Part shown: one piece after another, positions 32,558-42,097 of the stretch | Position numbering within the stretch: the stretch's first letter is position 1 | Layout: each line of letters begins with the position of its first letter | From: Chitinophaga niastensis | Lineage (GTDB): Bacteria; Bacteroidota; Bacteroidia; Chitinophagales; Chitinophagaceae | NCBI RefSeq assembly: GCF_003014755.1 | Contig: NZ_PYAW01000002.1 | Span: forward strand, 1,178,001 to 1,242,000 | DNA: 64,000 nt | Direction of reading: 5' to 3' | Notes under the pieces: generated by a model | Told to the model about the DNA's origin: nothing | The model's database searches: none | The model's input: the letters and a program-made list of their open reading frames with translations, nothing else | Translations under genes and position numbers: made by a program

Positions 32558-34447
32558 CTATTGCATCAATTCGTACTTGCTCTTGGGTTTTCGTTTGATA
32601 TCCCATTTGAAATTCTCCAGTTGCAGCTGGTCTTTAGGACGCTGTGTAAATGGATATACCGTGCCTTCCGGATCTTTTATCAATACTACTTTGTCTACTT
32701 CTCCTTTCTTGAAATATATATTGATAATAGCGCACAATGCTTTATTCACACTCATGTAAGCACCGCTCTGGTCTTTAATATAATTGATGGTTTCTGCATT
32801 CCCTTCCACATGCATCCAGTCGAGGGTTTCACCCAGCACATAACCGGTAATGTTATTTCCTTTGATCTGGTTAAACATGCCCGGACCGGCCTGATTGATG
32901 ATGAACCCATTTTTATTGAGCAACATCTTATCTGCTGTCTGGTTTTTTGTAAACATCAGGATGGTGTCGCCGCTCAGCTGTGTTGTGTTATTGGACCATA
33001 GCACCGGGCTTCCGAAGAAGCGAAAGATAGAGTCTTTGGAAGAGTAGTACACACTATCTGCCACGCCTTGCAGGGAATCCGAAAATATTTTTACGTGATG
33101 GTATGCCAGTATATAACGTTGTTCACTGGTGTCTTTAGGTGCTTTTAAAGCTATGCTGTCTGCATGATGTTTGATACCCGGCAGGGAGTCGTGCATCACG
33201 ATATCCTTTACCGGTGCCATTTTCACCGTTTTTACCAGGGAGGTATCCAGTTTGTTCCTGGTTTTGGCCAGTGCGCTATCTGCCATAAACATCATAACGT
33301 TACCGGGTATACTATCTTTTTGTTTGCGGGCAATAGAATCGCCTTTGGCTATGATGGGTATGGTTGCTGTAAACCGCTCGGGTGGCCGTATTGTATTAAC
33401 TGCCCGGAGGTCTTTGGTAGGTGATGGCGGTAGCCTTTTAAGTCCTGCTACTGATGGAATAGACAAACTGTCGTCTGGCCTGATGACGCCTGAAAACAGC
33501 GTATCAGCGGACATATACAGTGTATCCTTATTTTTTTCCATGATCAGCAAAGGTTTCTGCGTGGCCAGGATGGTCTTTTCCCGCTGATTAACGATACCCC
33601 GGTTGGCCAGGAGCGACATTTTGCGAGCGGTGTCTTTATATACCATGTTACCGGTGGCATAGGCCATACCAGTGGATTTATCCATCTCTATATTATCGGC
33701 AGTAATGGTACCGCTGCTATCTTCAATAGTTGGCCGGTTACCGAAATTTCCGTAGCCTTTGTCTGTATCATAATAACCGCTGGTAGCGTACATTACGCTC
33801 TTATCGTTATTATTGATGGTAGTAGGAGCTATGATGGTGGCTATTTTGGTGCCGGTGTTATATAACAGTTCATTTGTACTCAGGGTATATTCCGGATCTA
33901 CCAGTAATACATTCCGCATGAAATGCATTTCTTTTGTTTCCGTGTAATAATATCCTTCTTCACTGGTCAGCACACTTTTTCCGTTCACCAGTTTACCGCC
34001 GTGCAGGTAAGTACCTATTTTGGCGTTCATATCGTACTGTAGTTCAGGGCCGGAGATGGTGACTTTACCATCTGTCAGCCGGGCATCTTCTTTTAGTGTA
34101 GCCATGCGCGTATTCGCATCATAATTGAGATAATTCCCATAGATGTGGATACTGTCTGCCTGGTTAATATGAATATGCCCGTAGGCGTCTATGATGTTGG
34201 TCTTATTGTTTTTTACCGCGCTGTCACAATTAAAGAGGGTAGTGCCCTGTTTGAAGATGGCATTGCCCATGAATTTGGTTACATTGATTGAATCATGTTC
34301 TTTCATGATCAATGAATCCGCGTGTATGATCTCAATAACAGAACCCGTCTTCGGAGCAGGTTTTGCCGGAAACTGAGCGCTGGCGGGTAATATTGCTGCG
34401 AGGCATATTATGGCCAGGAGAATTCCTGATTTTATATATCGATGCAT
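32558..34447 (-). CDS. OstA-like (LptA-fold) protein
   Basis: The 629-residue protein has a signal peptide (about 1-25, ASAQ) and an extended OstA-like domain of repeated beta-strands (for example FMGNAIFKQGTTLFNCDSA, NYDANTRMATLKEDARL, YATGNMVYKDTARKMS). The middle (about 330-440) is lower in complexity, and the C-terminus has a second OstA-like stretch. LptA-fold proteins carry lipopolysaccharide across the periplasm. It forms an operon with the MlaD-like gene (9 nt between) and lies near lptD, which supports a role in LPS or lipid transport. Long versions of this kind are typical of Bacteroidota. Confidence 0.88.
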   Translation of the reverse strand: MHRYIKSGILLAIICLAAILPASAQFPAKPAPKTGSVIEIIHADSLIMKEHDSINVTKFMGNAIFKQGTTLFNCDSAVKNNKTNIIDAYGHIHINQADSIHIYGNYLNYDANTRMATLKEDARLTDGKVTISGPELQYDMNAKIGTYLHGGKLVNGKSVLTSEEGYYYTETKEMHFMRNVLLVDPEYTLSTNELLYNTGTKIATIIAPTTINNNDKSVMYATSGYYDTDKGYGNFGNRPTIEDSSGTITADNIEMDKSTGMAYATGNMVYKDTARKMSLLANRGIVNQREKTILATQKPLLIMEKNKDTLYMSADTLFSGVIRPDDSLSIPSVAGLKRLPPSPTKDLRAVNTIRPPERFTATIPIIAKGDSIARKQKDSIPGNVMMFMADSALAKTRNKLDTSLVKTVKMAPVKDIVMHDSLPGIKHHADSIALKAPKDTSEQRYILAYHHVKIFSDSLQGVADSVYYSSKDSIFRFFGSPVLWSNNTTQLSGDTILMFTKNQTADKMLLNKNGFIINQAGPGMFNQIKGNNITGYVLGETLDWMHVEGNAETINYIKDQSGAYMSVNKALCAIINIYFKKGEVDKVVLIKDPEGTVYPFTQRPKDQLQLENFKWDIKRKPKSKYELMQ

Positions 34448-34456
34448 TGATGCTTA

Positions 34457-35455
34457 TTATTTGGCCGTTGCTGTGTCTGAAGGTAACGGCTGCGTTTTAT
34501 CTTTTTTGCCAAACAGAGAGAAGTGTACATAGCGCTTAGGATTGACGCGAAGGTCTTCCAGCAGCTTATTCAGGTTACCCAAAGAATACTGCAGGTTATT
34601 GTAAACCTTTTTATCATTTAGTATAAGCCCCGCTGTACCGTCGGTATTATTCAGTTTAGCGATGGTCTGGTTCAGGTTAGTAGCCATTTGCTGGAGTTGT
34701 TGCAGTGTTTTATCGATGTTGCCTTTTGCCAGTGCATCGGTTGTTTTCTGAGCGTTGTCCAGTATGCCGTTAATTTTTGCGTTATTATCTTTCAGGTTCC
34801 CTGTCACCGCAGCGAGATTGTTGAAAGTCTTCTGAACACTGCCTTTATCAGGATCCATCATCCCGTTTAAAGAGGCGGAGGTATGTGTAAAGTTACGCAT
34901 TGTAGTATTCAGGTTCCTGATAGCTTCCTGCAGATTACCTTTTGCGGTAGTGTCCAGGATAGCGGTTACTGTTAGTAGTACGGAGTCTATATTAGTCAGG
35001 GTACCTTCCAGTTTTTTTACCAGTGGGTTGAGCTGTTCTTTCAGTGCATCTGTCATGGAGCCGTCTACAGCTGCATAGATGGTATCACCGCTTTTCAGCT
35101 TTTCGGTAGCGTTACCGAGATCCAGTTGCACCGTTTTAGTACCGAGGAGGTCACTGCTGATACGAGCTACTGAGTTACGGGGGATTTCAATTTTTTTGGT
35201 GATGGTAATAGCTACCAGGATTTTGGAAGCATCTTTATCCATTACCTCCAGGTTGGCTACATTACCCACTACCAAACCATTTACCTGTACTGCGTTTGAT
35301 GGTTGTAATCCGTTTACCTGCTGATATACGGCATAAATGGTTTTATTATGTGAAAAAAGGCTTTTTCCTTTCAGTAAATTAAAGCCCAGCACAAGTAAGG
35401 TTATACCCAGTACCGTCAATATGCCTACTTTGGTTTCATTAGATAATTTGAGCAT
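34457..35455 (-). CDS. MlaD family (MCE domain) lipid transport protein
   Basis: The 332-residue protein has one N-terminal membrane helix (about 12-28), an MCE domain (about 38-115, YAVYQQVNGLQPSNAVQVNGLVVGNV), and then a long helical region with low-complexity segments and a charged tail. MCE proteins form rings that shuttle phospholipids between membranes. No MlaE permease or MlaF ATPase gene is adjacent, so the partners lie elsewhere. The gene ends 9 nt before the OstA-like gene and both are probably one transcript with the amidase upstream. Confidence 0.93.
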   Translation of the reverse strand: MLKLSNETKVGILTVLGITLLVLGFNLLKGKSLFSHNKTIYAVYQQVNGLQPSNAVQVNGLVVGNVANLEVMDKDASKILVAITITKKIEIPRNSVARISSDLLGTKTVQLDLGNATEKLKSGDTIYAAVDGSMTDALKEQLNPLVKKLEGTLTNIDSVLLTVTAILDTTAKGNLQEAIRNLNTTMRNFTHTSASLNGMMDPDKGSVQKTFNNLAAVTGNLKDNNAKINGILDNAQKTTDALAKGNIDKTLQQLQQMATNLNQTIAKLNNTDGTAGLILNDKKVYNNLQYSLGNLNKLLEDLRVNPKRYVHFSLFGKKDKTQPLPSDTATAK

Positions 35456-35580
35456 GAGATTCGTATACGTTCACGCAAAAATAATCAAAAAGCATGCACG
35501 GGAAGTGATCGTGGAAAAATGTTAGTAATAAAAGAGAGGAAAAGGGGGAATTGTTGTGGGGGTATTGGGGTGGTATAATA

Positions 35581-36825
35581 TTAGCAGGAGGTAACAAAAG
35601 CATCTTTAAATCCAAGCTTGCGGGCCTTGCGTAGGGCAGTTGAGGCTTGTTCGTCTGATCTGAACCGGCCCAGGGTATATTTGTTCATTTTTTTTTTATT
35701 CATGACTACTTGCTCGCGGGTAACAGCACCATGGAGCTTCCTGAAAATGGAAGCTCCTGGTTTATAAAATTTATCTGTAACGAGTAATTGTACGCAATAG
35801 CTGTCGCTTTGTTGAGGTGCTACAGGCTTGCCTTTGCGGGATTTACCTGTTTTGAGGTAGGCATGTGGTCCGCTGCCTGTTCGCTCTTCTTTAGCAGATT
35901 GCTGGGTGTTGTTGCGGCTGTTGGTAAACCTGTCCAGTTCATCACGATAACGCTTAATTGCTTTATAGATGCAGTTAGCCAGTTCCTGTTGACCGCTGTT
36001 GGAATTGAGGTAATCTTCTTCTTCCGGGTTGCTGATAAAGCCAAGTTCCACCAGTACACTCGGCATAGCCGTTGCCGATAGTACCCAGATTCCTTTTTCA
36101 TTTCTTTGTCTTGCACCGCGGCTGATACGTCCTACCCTTGTAAATTCATCCTCGATCAGGGTAGAGAGGCGGAGGCTCTGATCAAAGTAAGCATTCCTCA
36201 GTGTATTGAGCAAAATGAACGTTTCCGGATCGGAATCATTCATTAACTGTTTGGTTTCCTCTGAGTTGGCGTCCAGTACAATCACCGAGTTTTGTTTCAG
36301 TGATTCCATTTTAGCGCTGTTCTTGCTGGTTGCCCATATATACGTTTCCGTGCCTTTTGCGTTGCTTGGGTAGTAGGCGTATATAGCCTGTCTGGTAGCC
36401 ACTTTCCGTCTACCTTTCTTATGGTATACCGTTTTGTAGCCGGTTACTTTACGGATTTTTCCGGTAGAATTACAATGGATAGATACAAACAGCTCCCCTT
36501 TGTTGTCATTGGCAATCTGTGCTTTTTTGCGCGGATCGTCAAAGCGATCAGATTTTCGTGTATACACTACCTTTACATCCGGCATGTTCTCTTCCAGGAT
36601 CTTTCCCAGTTTCAGTGCTACTTCGAGGGTAACTTGTTTTTCAGTGGAATAGCTGCCTTTCGCACCGGGGTCTTCACCGCCGTGGCCGGCATCAATTACA
36701 ATCGTTCTGATAGGCTTATCCTGTTTCCTGGAAACTGGATTGTTTTTTGCCTGAATAAAAAAGGTACAGGTGAATAGTGTTCCCAGTCCTAAAATCCAAA
36801 ATCGGTTCCAGCGCATGATTCTCAT
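35581..36825 (-). CDS. N-acetylmuramoyl-L-alanine amidase (Amidase_3) with SPOR-like C-terminus
   Basis: The 414-residue protein has an N-terminal hydrophobic segment (about 8-26) that is a signal peptide or anchor. An Amidase_3 domain (about 38-290) follows with zinc ligands His48 (DAGHGG), a Glu near residue 62 (STEKQ), and the His in SIHCNS, plus the closing ELGFISNPEEEDYL block. The last 75 residues (SYCVQLLVTDKFYKP, YTLGRFRSDEQASTALRKARKLGF) look like a SPOR domain that binds denuded glycan strands at the septum. The enzyme cuts the stem peptide from peptidoglycan during cell separation. It lies 125 nt before the MlaD-like gene. Confidence 0.93.
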   Translation of the reverse strand: MRIMRWNRFWILGLGTLFTCTFFIQAKNNPVSRKQDKPIRTIVIDAGHGGEDPGAKGSYSTEKQVTLEVALKLGKILEENMPDVKVVYTRKSDRFDDPRKKAQIANDNKGELFVSIHCNSTGKIRKVTGYKTVYHKKGRRKVATRQAIYAYYPSNAKGTETYIWATSKNSAKMESLKQNSVIVLDANSEETKQLMNDSDPETFILLNTLRNAYFDQSLRLSTLIEDEFTRVGRISRGARQRNEKGIWVLSATAMPSVLVELGFISNPEEEDYLNSNSGQQELANCIYKAIKRYRDELDRFTNSRNNTQQSAKEERTGSGPHAYLKTGKSRKGKPVAPQQSDSYCVQLLVTDKFYKPGASIFRKLHGAVTREQVVMNKKKMNKYTLGRFRSDEQASTALRKARKLGFKDAFVTSC

Positions 36826-36953
36826 TTTAATGGGTGCTGTTTATCGCAAAAAATAAAAAAATAAGTTTATCTGTTAATTTAATAATTCGCTTGCTCCATG
36901 GGTGTTTCCACTATCTTTTTATGTGTTGCGGTTCAAACTTTACAAGTTACCAT

Positions 36954-36986
36954 TTGTAATATATTGTATAAAATCTTGTAGGTTTG
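36954..36986 (+). promoter_or_regulatory. Promoter of the LptD gene
   Basis: TTG (36954-36956), 22 nt, then TAGGTTTG (36979-36986) resembles the Bacteroidota consensus, with a slightly long spacer. It lies 16 nt before the ATG at 37002. Confidence 0.6.
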
Positions 36987-37001
36987 TGCCCGCCATAACA
37001 C

Positions 37002-39776
37002 ATGAAGTCTAGCTACAAAAATAATTATAAAAAGTTTTTTCGACAGACATACCTGGTATTTGCCGGTATGCTCATTGCCATTCCCTTTATTATAGATGCA
37101 GTTGCAGGCACGAGGCCACACACAACTGTATTTTTTAACAAAAGTTTGGCAGATACCGTTCCGGTTGTTAAAAAAGATACTGCTAAAGTCAAACGTCCAC
37201 CGGTCATTCCTGCTACAGTAGCCGATACCAATGCGGTATTACGGGGTACTGATACCAGTGGAAGCGTAACTGTTGACACGGTTTTCATCCCAAAGGTATC
37301 GAAAGACACGCTGGATGCACCGGTAAACTATAAAGCCAAAGATTCCATCATCCTGATGGTACCTGATAAACGCTTTTACCTCTATGGCACTGCTACCACA
37401 AAATATAAAACCATTGATCTGGCAGCGGAAAAAATGAACTTTGATCAGGCTACCGGTGTACTGGAAGCTACAAATGCAAAGGATACCGCCGGCAAAATCT
37501 TTGGTCGTCCGGTGATGAACGACGGTGGTCAAAGCTTTGAATCAGATACGCTCCGGTACAATTTTACCTCTCAAAAAGCAAAGATCTACAATACCCGTTC
37601 TCAATATGGCGAAGGCTATATTCATAGCGAACAAACTAAAAAAGCCGCTGATAACACCATTTTCGGTTTTAAAAACGGATATACCACCTGTAACCTGGAT
37701 ACCCCCCATTTTAGCTTCCGAGCCCGCAAAATAAAGGTTATCCCTGATAAACTGGTGATTTCCGGTCCGGCAAATCTGGAAATAGAAGGGATTCCAACAC
37801 CTTTATTCATTCCTTTTGCCATTTTTCCGATCACCCAGGGGCAGCGTTCGGGCATCCTGCCGCCGCAATATGTGGTGAATCAGCAAAAGGGAATGGGACT
37901 TGAAAACGGTGGTTATTACTTTGGTATGGGAGAACATTTTGATCTCACCATGCGCGGCGATGTGTATTCTTATGGTAGCTGGAGCCTCACGGCCAGCCCT
38001 ACTTACCGAAAGCGGTATAAATACAACGGGGGCTTAAATCTCAGTTTTGCCAATACCCGTTTCGGAGACCCGCAGGTGAAGTCGGAATTTAGTACCTCCA
38101 AAGATTTTCGTGTTACCTGGAATCATAGCATGGACAGCAAGGCTCGTCCTGGTGTGAATTTTGGCGCTTCGGCAAATTTTGGTACTTCTTCCTATAACAA
38201 GTACAATGTATATGATTATAATACCCGTGTAAACAATAACATGGGGACCTCTATCACCTTCTCTAAAAACTGGCAGGGTAAGCCTTATAACCTTTCGGTG
38301 GGCTTGAATGAATCACAGAACCTGAGTACCCGGGATATGTCTATTTCCTTCCCGGATGCGACTTTCACGGTGAATACCATTTATCCTTTCCAACCAAAAG
38401 AGATGGTGGGCAAGCCTAAATGGTATGAGAAAATAGGCGTTTCGTATAATACTATTCTGCGTAACCAGGCCAATTTCAAGGACTCCCTGTTTGGCCGTCA
38501 ACAAATGTGGGATGCGATGCAAACAGGTATGCAGCACAACATTCCTATTTCGTTTTCCATTCCTATATTTAAAACCCTGACGCTGTCACCGGGTATTAAC
38601 TATACAGAATACTGGTATACCAAGAAGTTTGTACGCCATTGGGATCCTAAGAAATTTAATCCCGGTACTGATACTTTAGGCGCTATTGATACTACTTATA
38701 TTCCGGGATTCTATTCTGCCCGCGACATCAGTGCGAGTGTGTCATTATCTACTGCATTGTATGGGATGTATGCTTTCAGTAAAAACTCCAAGATAAAAGC
38801 CATCCGTCATGTGATGCGGCCTACTTTAAGTGCCAGCTACCGTCCCGATTTGTCCAGCCAGTACTATTACGACCTGCAGTATAATAAAGAAGGCGACAAA
38901 TCACGTGTTTCCTATTTTGACGGGGCAATCATAGGCGTACCCTCGCCGGGAGCGTTTGGAGGGCTTAATTTTGGCCTGGACAACAACCTGGAGATGAAGA
39001 TATTCTCGAAAAAGGATACTACAGGTAACCATGAAAAGAAAGTGAAGTTGCTGGATGGTTTTGGCATTAACGGCAGTTATAACCTGGTAGCGGATTCCTT
39101 TAAGCTATCTACTTTCAGTTTGTATGCCCGTACCAACCTGTTTGATAAACTGAATATTTCGGCCAGCGGTAATATAGATCCGTATCAGACGGATGCCCGT
39201 GGCCGCAGGCTGGATAAATATGTTTGGCAGCAGGGAAAGATCAGTTTAGGCAGATTGACCAACGCGAGTATTTCCATGAGTACGTCGTTCCAATCCAAGG
39301 ATAAGAAGAGTAAGAATAAAGAACAACAAATAGATTCCATTGCGAATGCATCATCTACGGATGCTGCGTTTGCGGCGCAGCAGCGACAGTTGCAAATGGT
39401 GCGTAACAACCCGGGAGAGTATGTGGATTTTGATATTCCCTGGAAGGTAGATTTGTCTTATAGCTTATCTTATACCAATACCATTATTCCTGATTCCGGT
39501 GGTGTAGTAAAACGTATCACGCAGTATGTTAGTTTTAACGGTGATTTTAGTCTTACACCCAAGTGGAAAATTGGATTGAATTCCGGCTTTGATTTTACCA
39601 ATATGCAGATTGCTTATACCAACATGTATATCTCACGTGATCTGCACTGCTGGCAAATGTCCATTAACCTGATTCCGTTTGGAACCTTCCGGCAGTTTAG
39701 TATTACCATCAGTCCGAAAGCAGGTATCCTGCGGGATTTGCGGATAAACCGATCGCGGCAATTCTACAATTTATAG
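37002..39776 (+). CDS. lptD: LPS-assembly protein LptD-like outer membrane protein
   Basis: The 924-residue protein has an N-terminal hydrophobic segment (about 15-35), an OstA-like periplasmic domain (about 105-250, with the conserved NFTSQKAKIYNTRSQYGEGY region) and a large C-terminal barrel (about 270-920). The block PTPLFIPFAIFPITQGQRSGILPP is typical of LptD. In E. coli, LptD inserts LPS into the outer leaflet with LptE. It is divergent from the amidase-MlaD-OstA operon, and the grouping suggests one lipid-envelope locus. Its stop lies in the first copy of a 17-nt tandem duplication next to a perfect hairpin. Confidence 0.93.
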   Translation: MKSSYKNNYKKFFRQTYLVFAGMLIAIPFIIDAVAGTRPHTTVFFNKSLADTVPVVKKDTAKVKRPPVIPATVADTNAVLRGTDTSGSVTVDTVFIPKVSKDTLDAPVNYKAKDSIILMVPDKRFYLYGTATTKYKTIDLAAEKMNFDQATGVLEATNAKDTAGKIFGRPVMNDGGQSFESDTLRYNFTSQKAKIYNTRSQYGEGYIHSEQTKKAADNTIFGFKNGYTTCNLDTPHFSFRARKIKVIPDKLVISGPANLEIEGIPTPLFIPFAIFPITQGQRSGILPPQYVVNQQKGMGLENGGYYFGMGEHFDLTMRGDVYSYGSWSLTASPTYRKRYKYNGGLNLSFANTRFGDPQVKSEFSTSKDFRVTWNHSMDSKARPGVNFGASANFGTSSYNKYNVYDYNTRVNNNMGTSITFSKNWQGKPYNLSVGLNESQNLSTRDMSISFPDATFTVNTIYPFQPKEMVGKPKWYEKIGVSYNTILRNQANFKDSLFGRQQMWDAMQTGMQHNIPISFSIPIFKTLTLSPGINYTEYWYTKKFVRHWDPKKFNPGTDTLGAIDTTYIPGFYSARDISASVSLSTALYGMYAFSKNSKIKAIRHVMRPTLSASYRPDLSSQYYYDLQYNKEGDKSRVSYFDGAIIGVPSPGAFGGLNFGLDNNLEMKIFSKKDTTGNHEKKVKLLDGFGINGSYNLVADSFKLSTFSLYARTNLFDKLNISASGNIDPYQTDARGRRLDKYVWQQGKISLGRLTNASISMSTSFQSKDKKSKNKEQQIDSIANASSTDAAFAAQQRQLQMVRNNPGEYVDFDIPWKVDLSYSLSYTNTIIPDSGGVVKRITQYVSFNGDFSLTPKWKIGLNSGFDFTNMQIAYTNMYISRDLHCWQMSINLIPFGTFRQFSITISPKAGILRDLRINRSRQFYNL

Positions 39777-39800
39777 TTTCACGCAATTTATAGTTTCACG
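39767..39800 (+). repeat. 17-nt tandem duplication at the LptD stop
   Basis: The sequence CAATTTATAGTTTCACG occurs twice in direct tandem (39767-39783 and 39784-39800). The first copy contains the LptD stop TAG, and the second overlaps the left end of the hairpin. It looks like a replication-slippage duplication. Confidence 0.9.
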
Positions 39801-39866
39801 CAAAGTCACAAAGAAAAAAAGTCGCAAACCTGCGACTTTTTTTCTTTGTGACTTTGCGTGAAACTA
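39791..39866. terminator. Perfect 36-bp hairpin between lptD and plsC
   Basis: Arms 39791-39826 and 39831-39866 are fully complementary over 36 bp with a 4-nt loop. The right arm ends on the stop codon of plsC (CTA on the plus strand). T-rich text inside the arms serves both directions. Confidence 0.92.
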
Positions 39867-40607
39867 CACTTCATTGTTGGCTGTATAATAATCCCACATC
39901 TGCTTAAAAACTTTATCTCTCAATGCAGGTACATCATCTCTTGTCATGCCGGTGGTAGGTACTGGTGGCAGGAAATGATAATCGATATGATGTGGCCATG
40001 CGAACATTTTTTTACCTGCCGGGAGGATCTTTTTTGTATGCATCAGGAGCGAAGGAATCAGCGGTAACTGCGTATCTATGGCCAGCGCAAAAGCTCCGTC
40101 GTAGAAGGGTTTCAGCGGATTTCCCGTACGATTGCGTGTGCCTTCCGGATACAGCAGCATGTGCATACCCAGGCTCAGTGCGTGTTTCATTTCTATCACG
40201 CTGTTTTTTCTGCTTTCTTCACTGCTACGGTCTACCAGGATACCGCCTATGTTGTACAATACACTGAAAAGCGGAATTTTCGCCATAGATGCTTTGGCCA
40301 GTGTTTTATTAGGTCCGGGTATACCTGCTGTAGTAACGGGAACATCAATCAGTGAATTGTGGTTGCATACAATTACATAGGTTTGACCTGTTGCAAAATG
40401 TTCCAGTCCTTTTCGTCTTACCGGGCATCCAATCAGTGGCATATAGATGTCCATCCATAGGCGTCCGATGGCCAGAAAGCCCTTTGTTTTCTTTGGATCC
40501 GGCCAGTAAGAGATAATCCAGATAGGAATAAAAATGACCAGCATGGTGCCTGCAAATAGCAGTAGTGCCCATAGCGCGAATATTCTGCCGAAGATATTTT
40601 TAAACAT
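39864..40607 (-). CDS. plsC: 1-acyl-sn-glycerol-3-phosphate acyltransferase
   Basis: The 247-residue protein has an N-terminal hydrophobic segment and the acyltransferase motifs: HNSLID, which is HxxxxD (His83, Asp88), and LLYPEGTRNR (about 155-164). It acylates lysophosphatidic acid to phosphatidic acid in phospholipid synthesis at the inner membrane. It converges with lptD and shares the hairpin described above. An AGCTTTTAGC-rich repeat separates it from ung upstream. Confidence 0.92.
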   Translation of the reverse strand: MFKNIFGRIFALWALLLFAGTMLVIFIPIWIISYWPDPKKTKGFLAIGRLWMDIYMPLIGCPVRRKGLEHFATGQTYVIVCNHNSLIDVPVTTAGIPGPNKTLAKASMAKIPLFSVLYNIGGILVDRSSEESRKNSVIEMKHALSLGMHMLLYPEGTRNRTGNPLKPFYDGAFALAIDTQLPLIPSLLMHTKKILPAGKKMFAWPHHIDYHFLPPVPTTGMTRDDVPALRDKVFKQMWDYYTANNEV

Positions 40608-40608
40608 G

Positions 40609-40717
40609 GCTTTTAGCTTTAGCTTTTAGCACTTAGCTATCAGCATTTAGCTATACTAATTTAAGTTTAATTAAGTTAATGGGGTGACTGAGCGCTAAAA
40701 GCTAAAGGCTAAACGCT
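40609..40717 (-). repeat. AGCTTTTAGC-type inverted and direct repeats between ung and plsC
   Basis: The left part (about 40609-40655) has several TTTAGC units, and the right part (about 40691-40717) has their complement (GCTAAAAGCTAAAGGCTAAA). The arms can pair over more than 18 positions with few mismatches in two registers. They enclose an AT-rich centre. This probably ends the ung transcript. Confidence 0.7.
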
Positions 40718-40725
40718 AATAGCTA

Positions 40726-41406
40726 TTACAGTCGCCAATCTACGGGTGCTATGCCGGCTTTACCGAGTATTTCATTTGTTCTTGAAAAGTGTCTGCAGCC
40801 AAAAAAGCCTTTGTCGGCGCTGAAAGGAGAGGGATGTGCTGCCTGCAATATATGATGTTTGGTAGCATCTATCAGGTATTGTTTATCCTGTGCAAAGCGC
40901 CCCCAGAGCAGGAATACCACATCTTTTTTCTGATCTGAAATTTTGCGGATAACGGCATCTGTAAAATCTCCCCAACCTATTTTGCTGTGAGAAGCAGGTT
41001 CTCCGGCCCTTACGGTAAGGAAGGCGTTTAATAACAATACGCCATGTTCTGCCCATTTGCTAAGATTGCCGCTCGTAGGGATTTCCAGCCCAAGATCTGT
41101 TTTCATTTCCTTGTAAATATTTCCGAGAGAAGGAGGAGCTTTTACACCATCCGGAACGGAGAAGCTAAGCCCATGTGCCTGTCCGGCTCCATGATAAGGG
41201 TCCTGTCCGAGGATCACCACTTTTACCTGCTCAAACGGTGTTTTATCAAAAGCATTAAAGATCAGGTTGCCCGCCGGATAAATGATTTTTCCCAGCGCTT
41301 TTTCATGCTTGAGGAACATAACAATCTGATCGAAATACGATTTGTGAAATTCATCTTTCAACGCTTCCTTCCAGCTTGATTCCATTTGTACATCCATAGT
41401 ATTCAC
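40726..41406 (-). CDS. ung: Uracil-DNA glycosylase (family 1)
   Basis: The 226-residue enzyme removes uracil from DNA in base excision repair. The water-activating motif LGQDPYHG (Asp69, Tyr71, His72) and the DNA-intercalation loop HPSPFSADKGFFGC are present, together with LLLNAFLTVR. Length is normal. Met4 or Met8 are alternative starts to Met1 at 41406. The gene lies between the plsC-side repeat and the divergent tRNA-Arg promoter. Confidence 0.97.
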   Translation of the reverse strand: MNTMDVQMESSWKEALKDEFHKSYFDQIVMFLKHEKALGKIIYPAGNLIFNAFDKTPFEQVKVVILGQDPYHGAGQAHGLSFSVPDGVKAPPSLGNIYKEMKTDLGLEIPTSGNLSKWAEHGVLLLNAFLTVRAGEPASHSKIGWGDFTDAVIRKISDQKKDVVFLLWGRFAQDKQYLIDATKHHILQAAHPSPFSADKGFFGCRHFSRTNEILGKAGIAPVDWRL

Positions 41407-41435
41407 GTCAATATTTAAAGAAAAATAAATTAAAT

Positions 41436-41467
41436 TTGATTTATTGGAAGAAATTTACATAAATTTG
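41436..41467 (+). promoter_or_regulatory. Promoter of the tRNA-Arg gene
   Basis: TTG (41436-41438), 21 nt, then TAAATTTG (41460-41467) matches the Bacteroidota consensus, 65 nt before the tRNA. Confidence 0.7.
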
Positions 41468-41532
41468 CACTCCCAAAACGAAAGATAAATATAGCAATTT
41501 ATTTGACATTAACAGGGAAAACAACAACATAA

Positions 41533-41606
41533 GTCTCGGTAGCTCAGCTGGATAGAGCAACTGCCTTCTAAGCAGTAGGTCATTGGTTCGAATCCAATCC
41601 GGGACA
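41533..41606 (+). tRNA. tRNA-Arg (anticodon TCT)
   Basis: A 74-nt cloverleaf has acceptor arms GTCTCGG and CCGGGAC (including a U:G pair), a D-arm GCTC...GAGC, an anticodon stem ACTGC/GCAGT with loop CTTCTAA giving anticodon TCT, and a T-arm ATTGG-TTCGAAT-CCAAT. It reads AGA. CCA is not encoded. Confidence 0.97.
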
Positions 41607-41610
41607 CTCA

Positions 41611-41637
41611 AAAAGCTCGCATTCTGCGGGCTTTTTT
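41611..41637 (+). terminator. Rho-independent terminator of tRNA-Arg
   Basis: A 10-bp stem (aaaagctcgc / gcgggctttt with a G:U pair) and a 5-nt loop end in a T-tract. Confidence 0.88.
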
Positions 41638-41675
41638 CATTTTATCCCTGTTTTAGTTGTAGCAATTTTTCAAAA

Positions 41676-41701
41676 GTTAACAATGTTGGTTAACAATGTT
41701 G
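41676..41701 (+). repeat. Tandem 13-nt duplication
   Basis: GTTAACAATGTTG is repeated exactly twice in tandem. Its role is unknown. Confidence 0.9.
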
Positions 41702-42097
41702 ATCATGCAAAATTGCGACATGAAAATTGATTTTGCTTACTTCTCCGGTGATTGATATTAATAATAAATTATTACTGCTGCAATGCATAACTGCAGCAAT
41801 GATACACAACGTATAGGCGTTATCGTGAGATCAGGTATAAAACAGGATATCATCCGGTCTTTATTTTTTGTATATTCAACATCACGAAGTCTTTACCGGG
41901 ATTTATATGCTCACTCACAATAATGAGATACCTGTTAGCACTATGGATGGAAAACTGGTTTGTATTTTTCTCCCGGCTAATCGCTGAAAAACGTGATGAT
42001 AATGCAGTTAAGCATTAGGATTATTTTTATAGTAGTAAAAAGCAATTGCATTTTCTTTTTTTATATACTTCTTCACGTCCTTCACCGTTTATAAAAT

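Noticed and set aside
41533..41606. tRNA-Arg as an integration site of a mobile element
   Set aside because: No integrase, no repeat of the tRNA 3' end and no element boundary are visible in the following region.
41907..41987. 26-codon plus-strand ORF in the gap before the helicase gene
   Set aside because: It is too short, with no promoter, no repeat and no recognisable motif.
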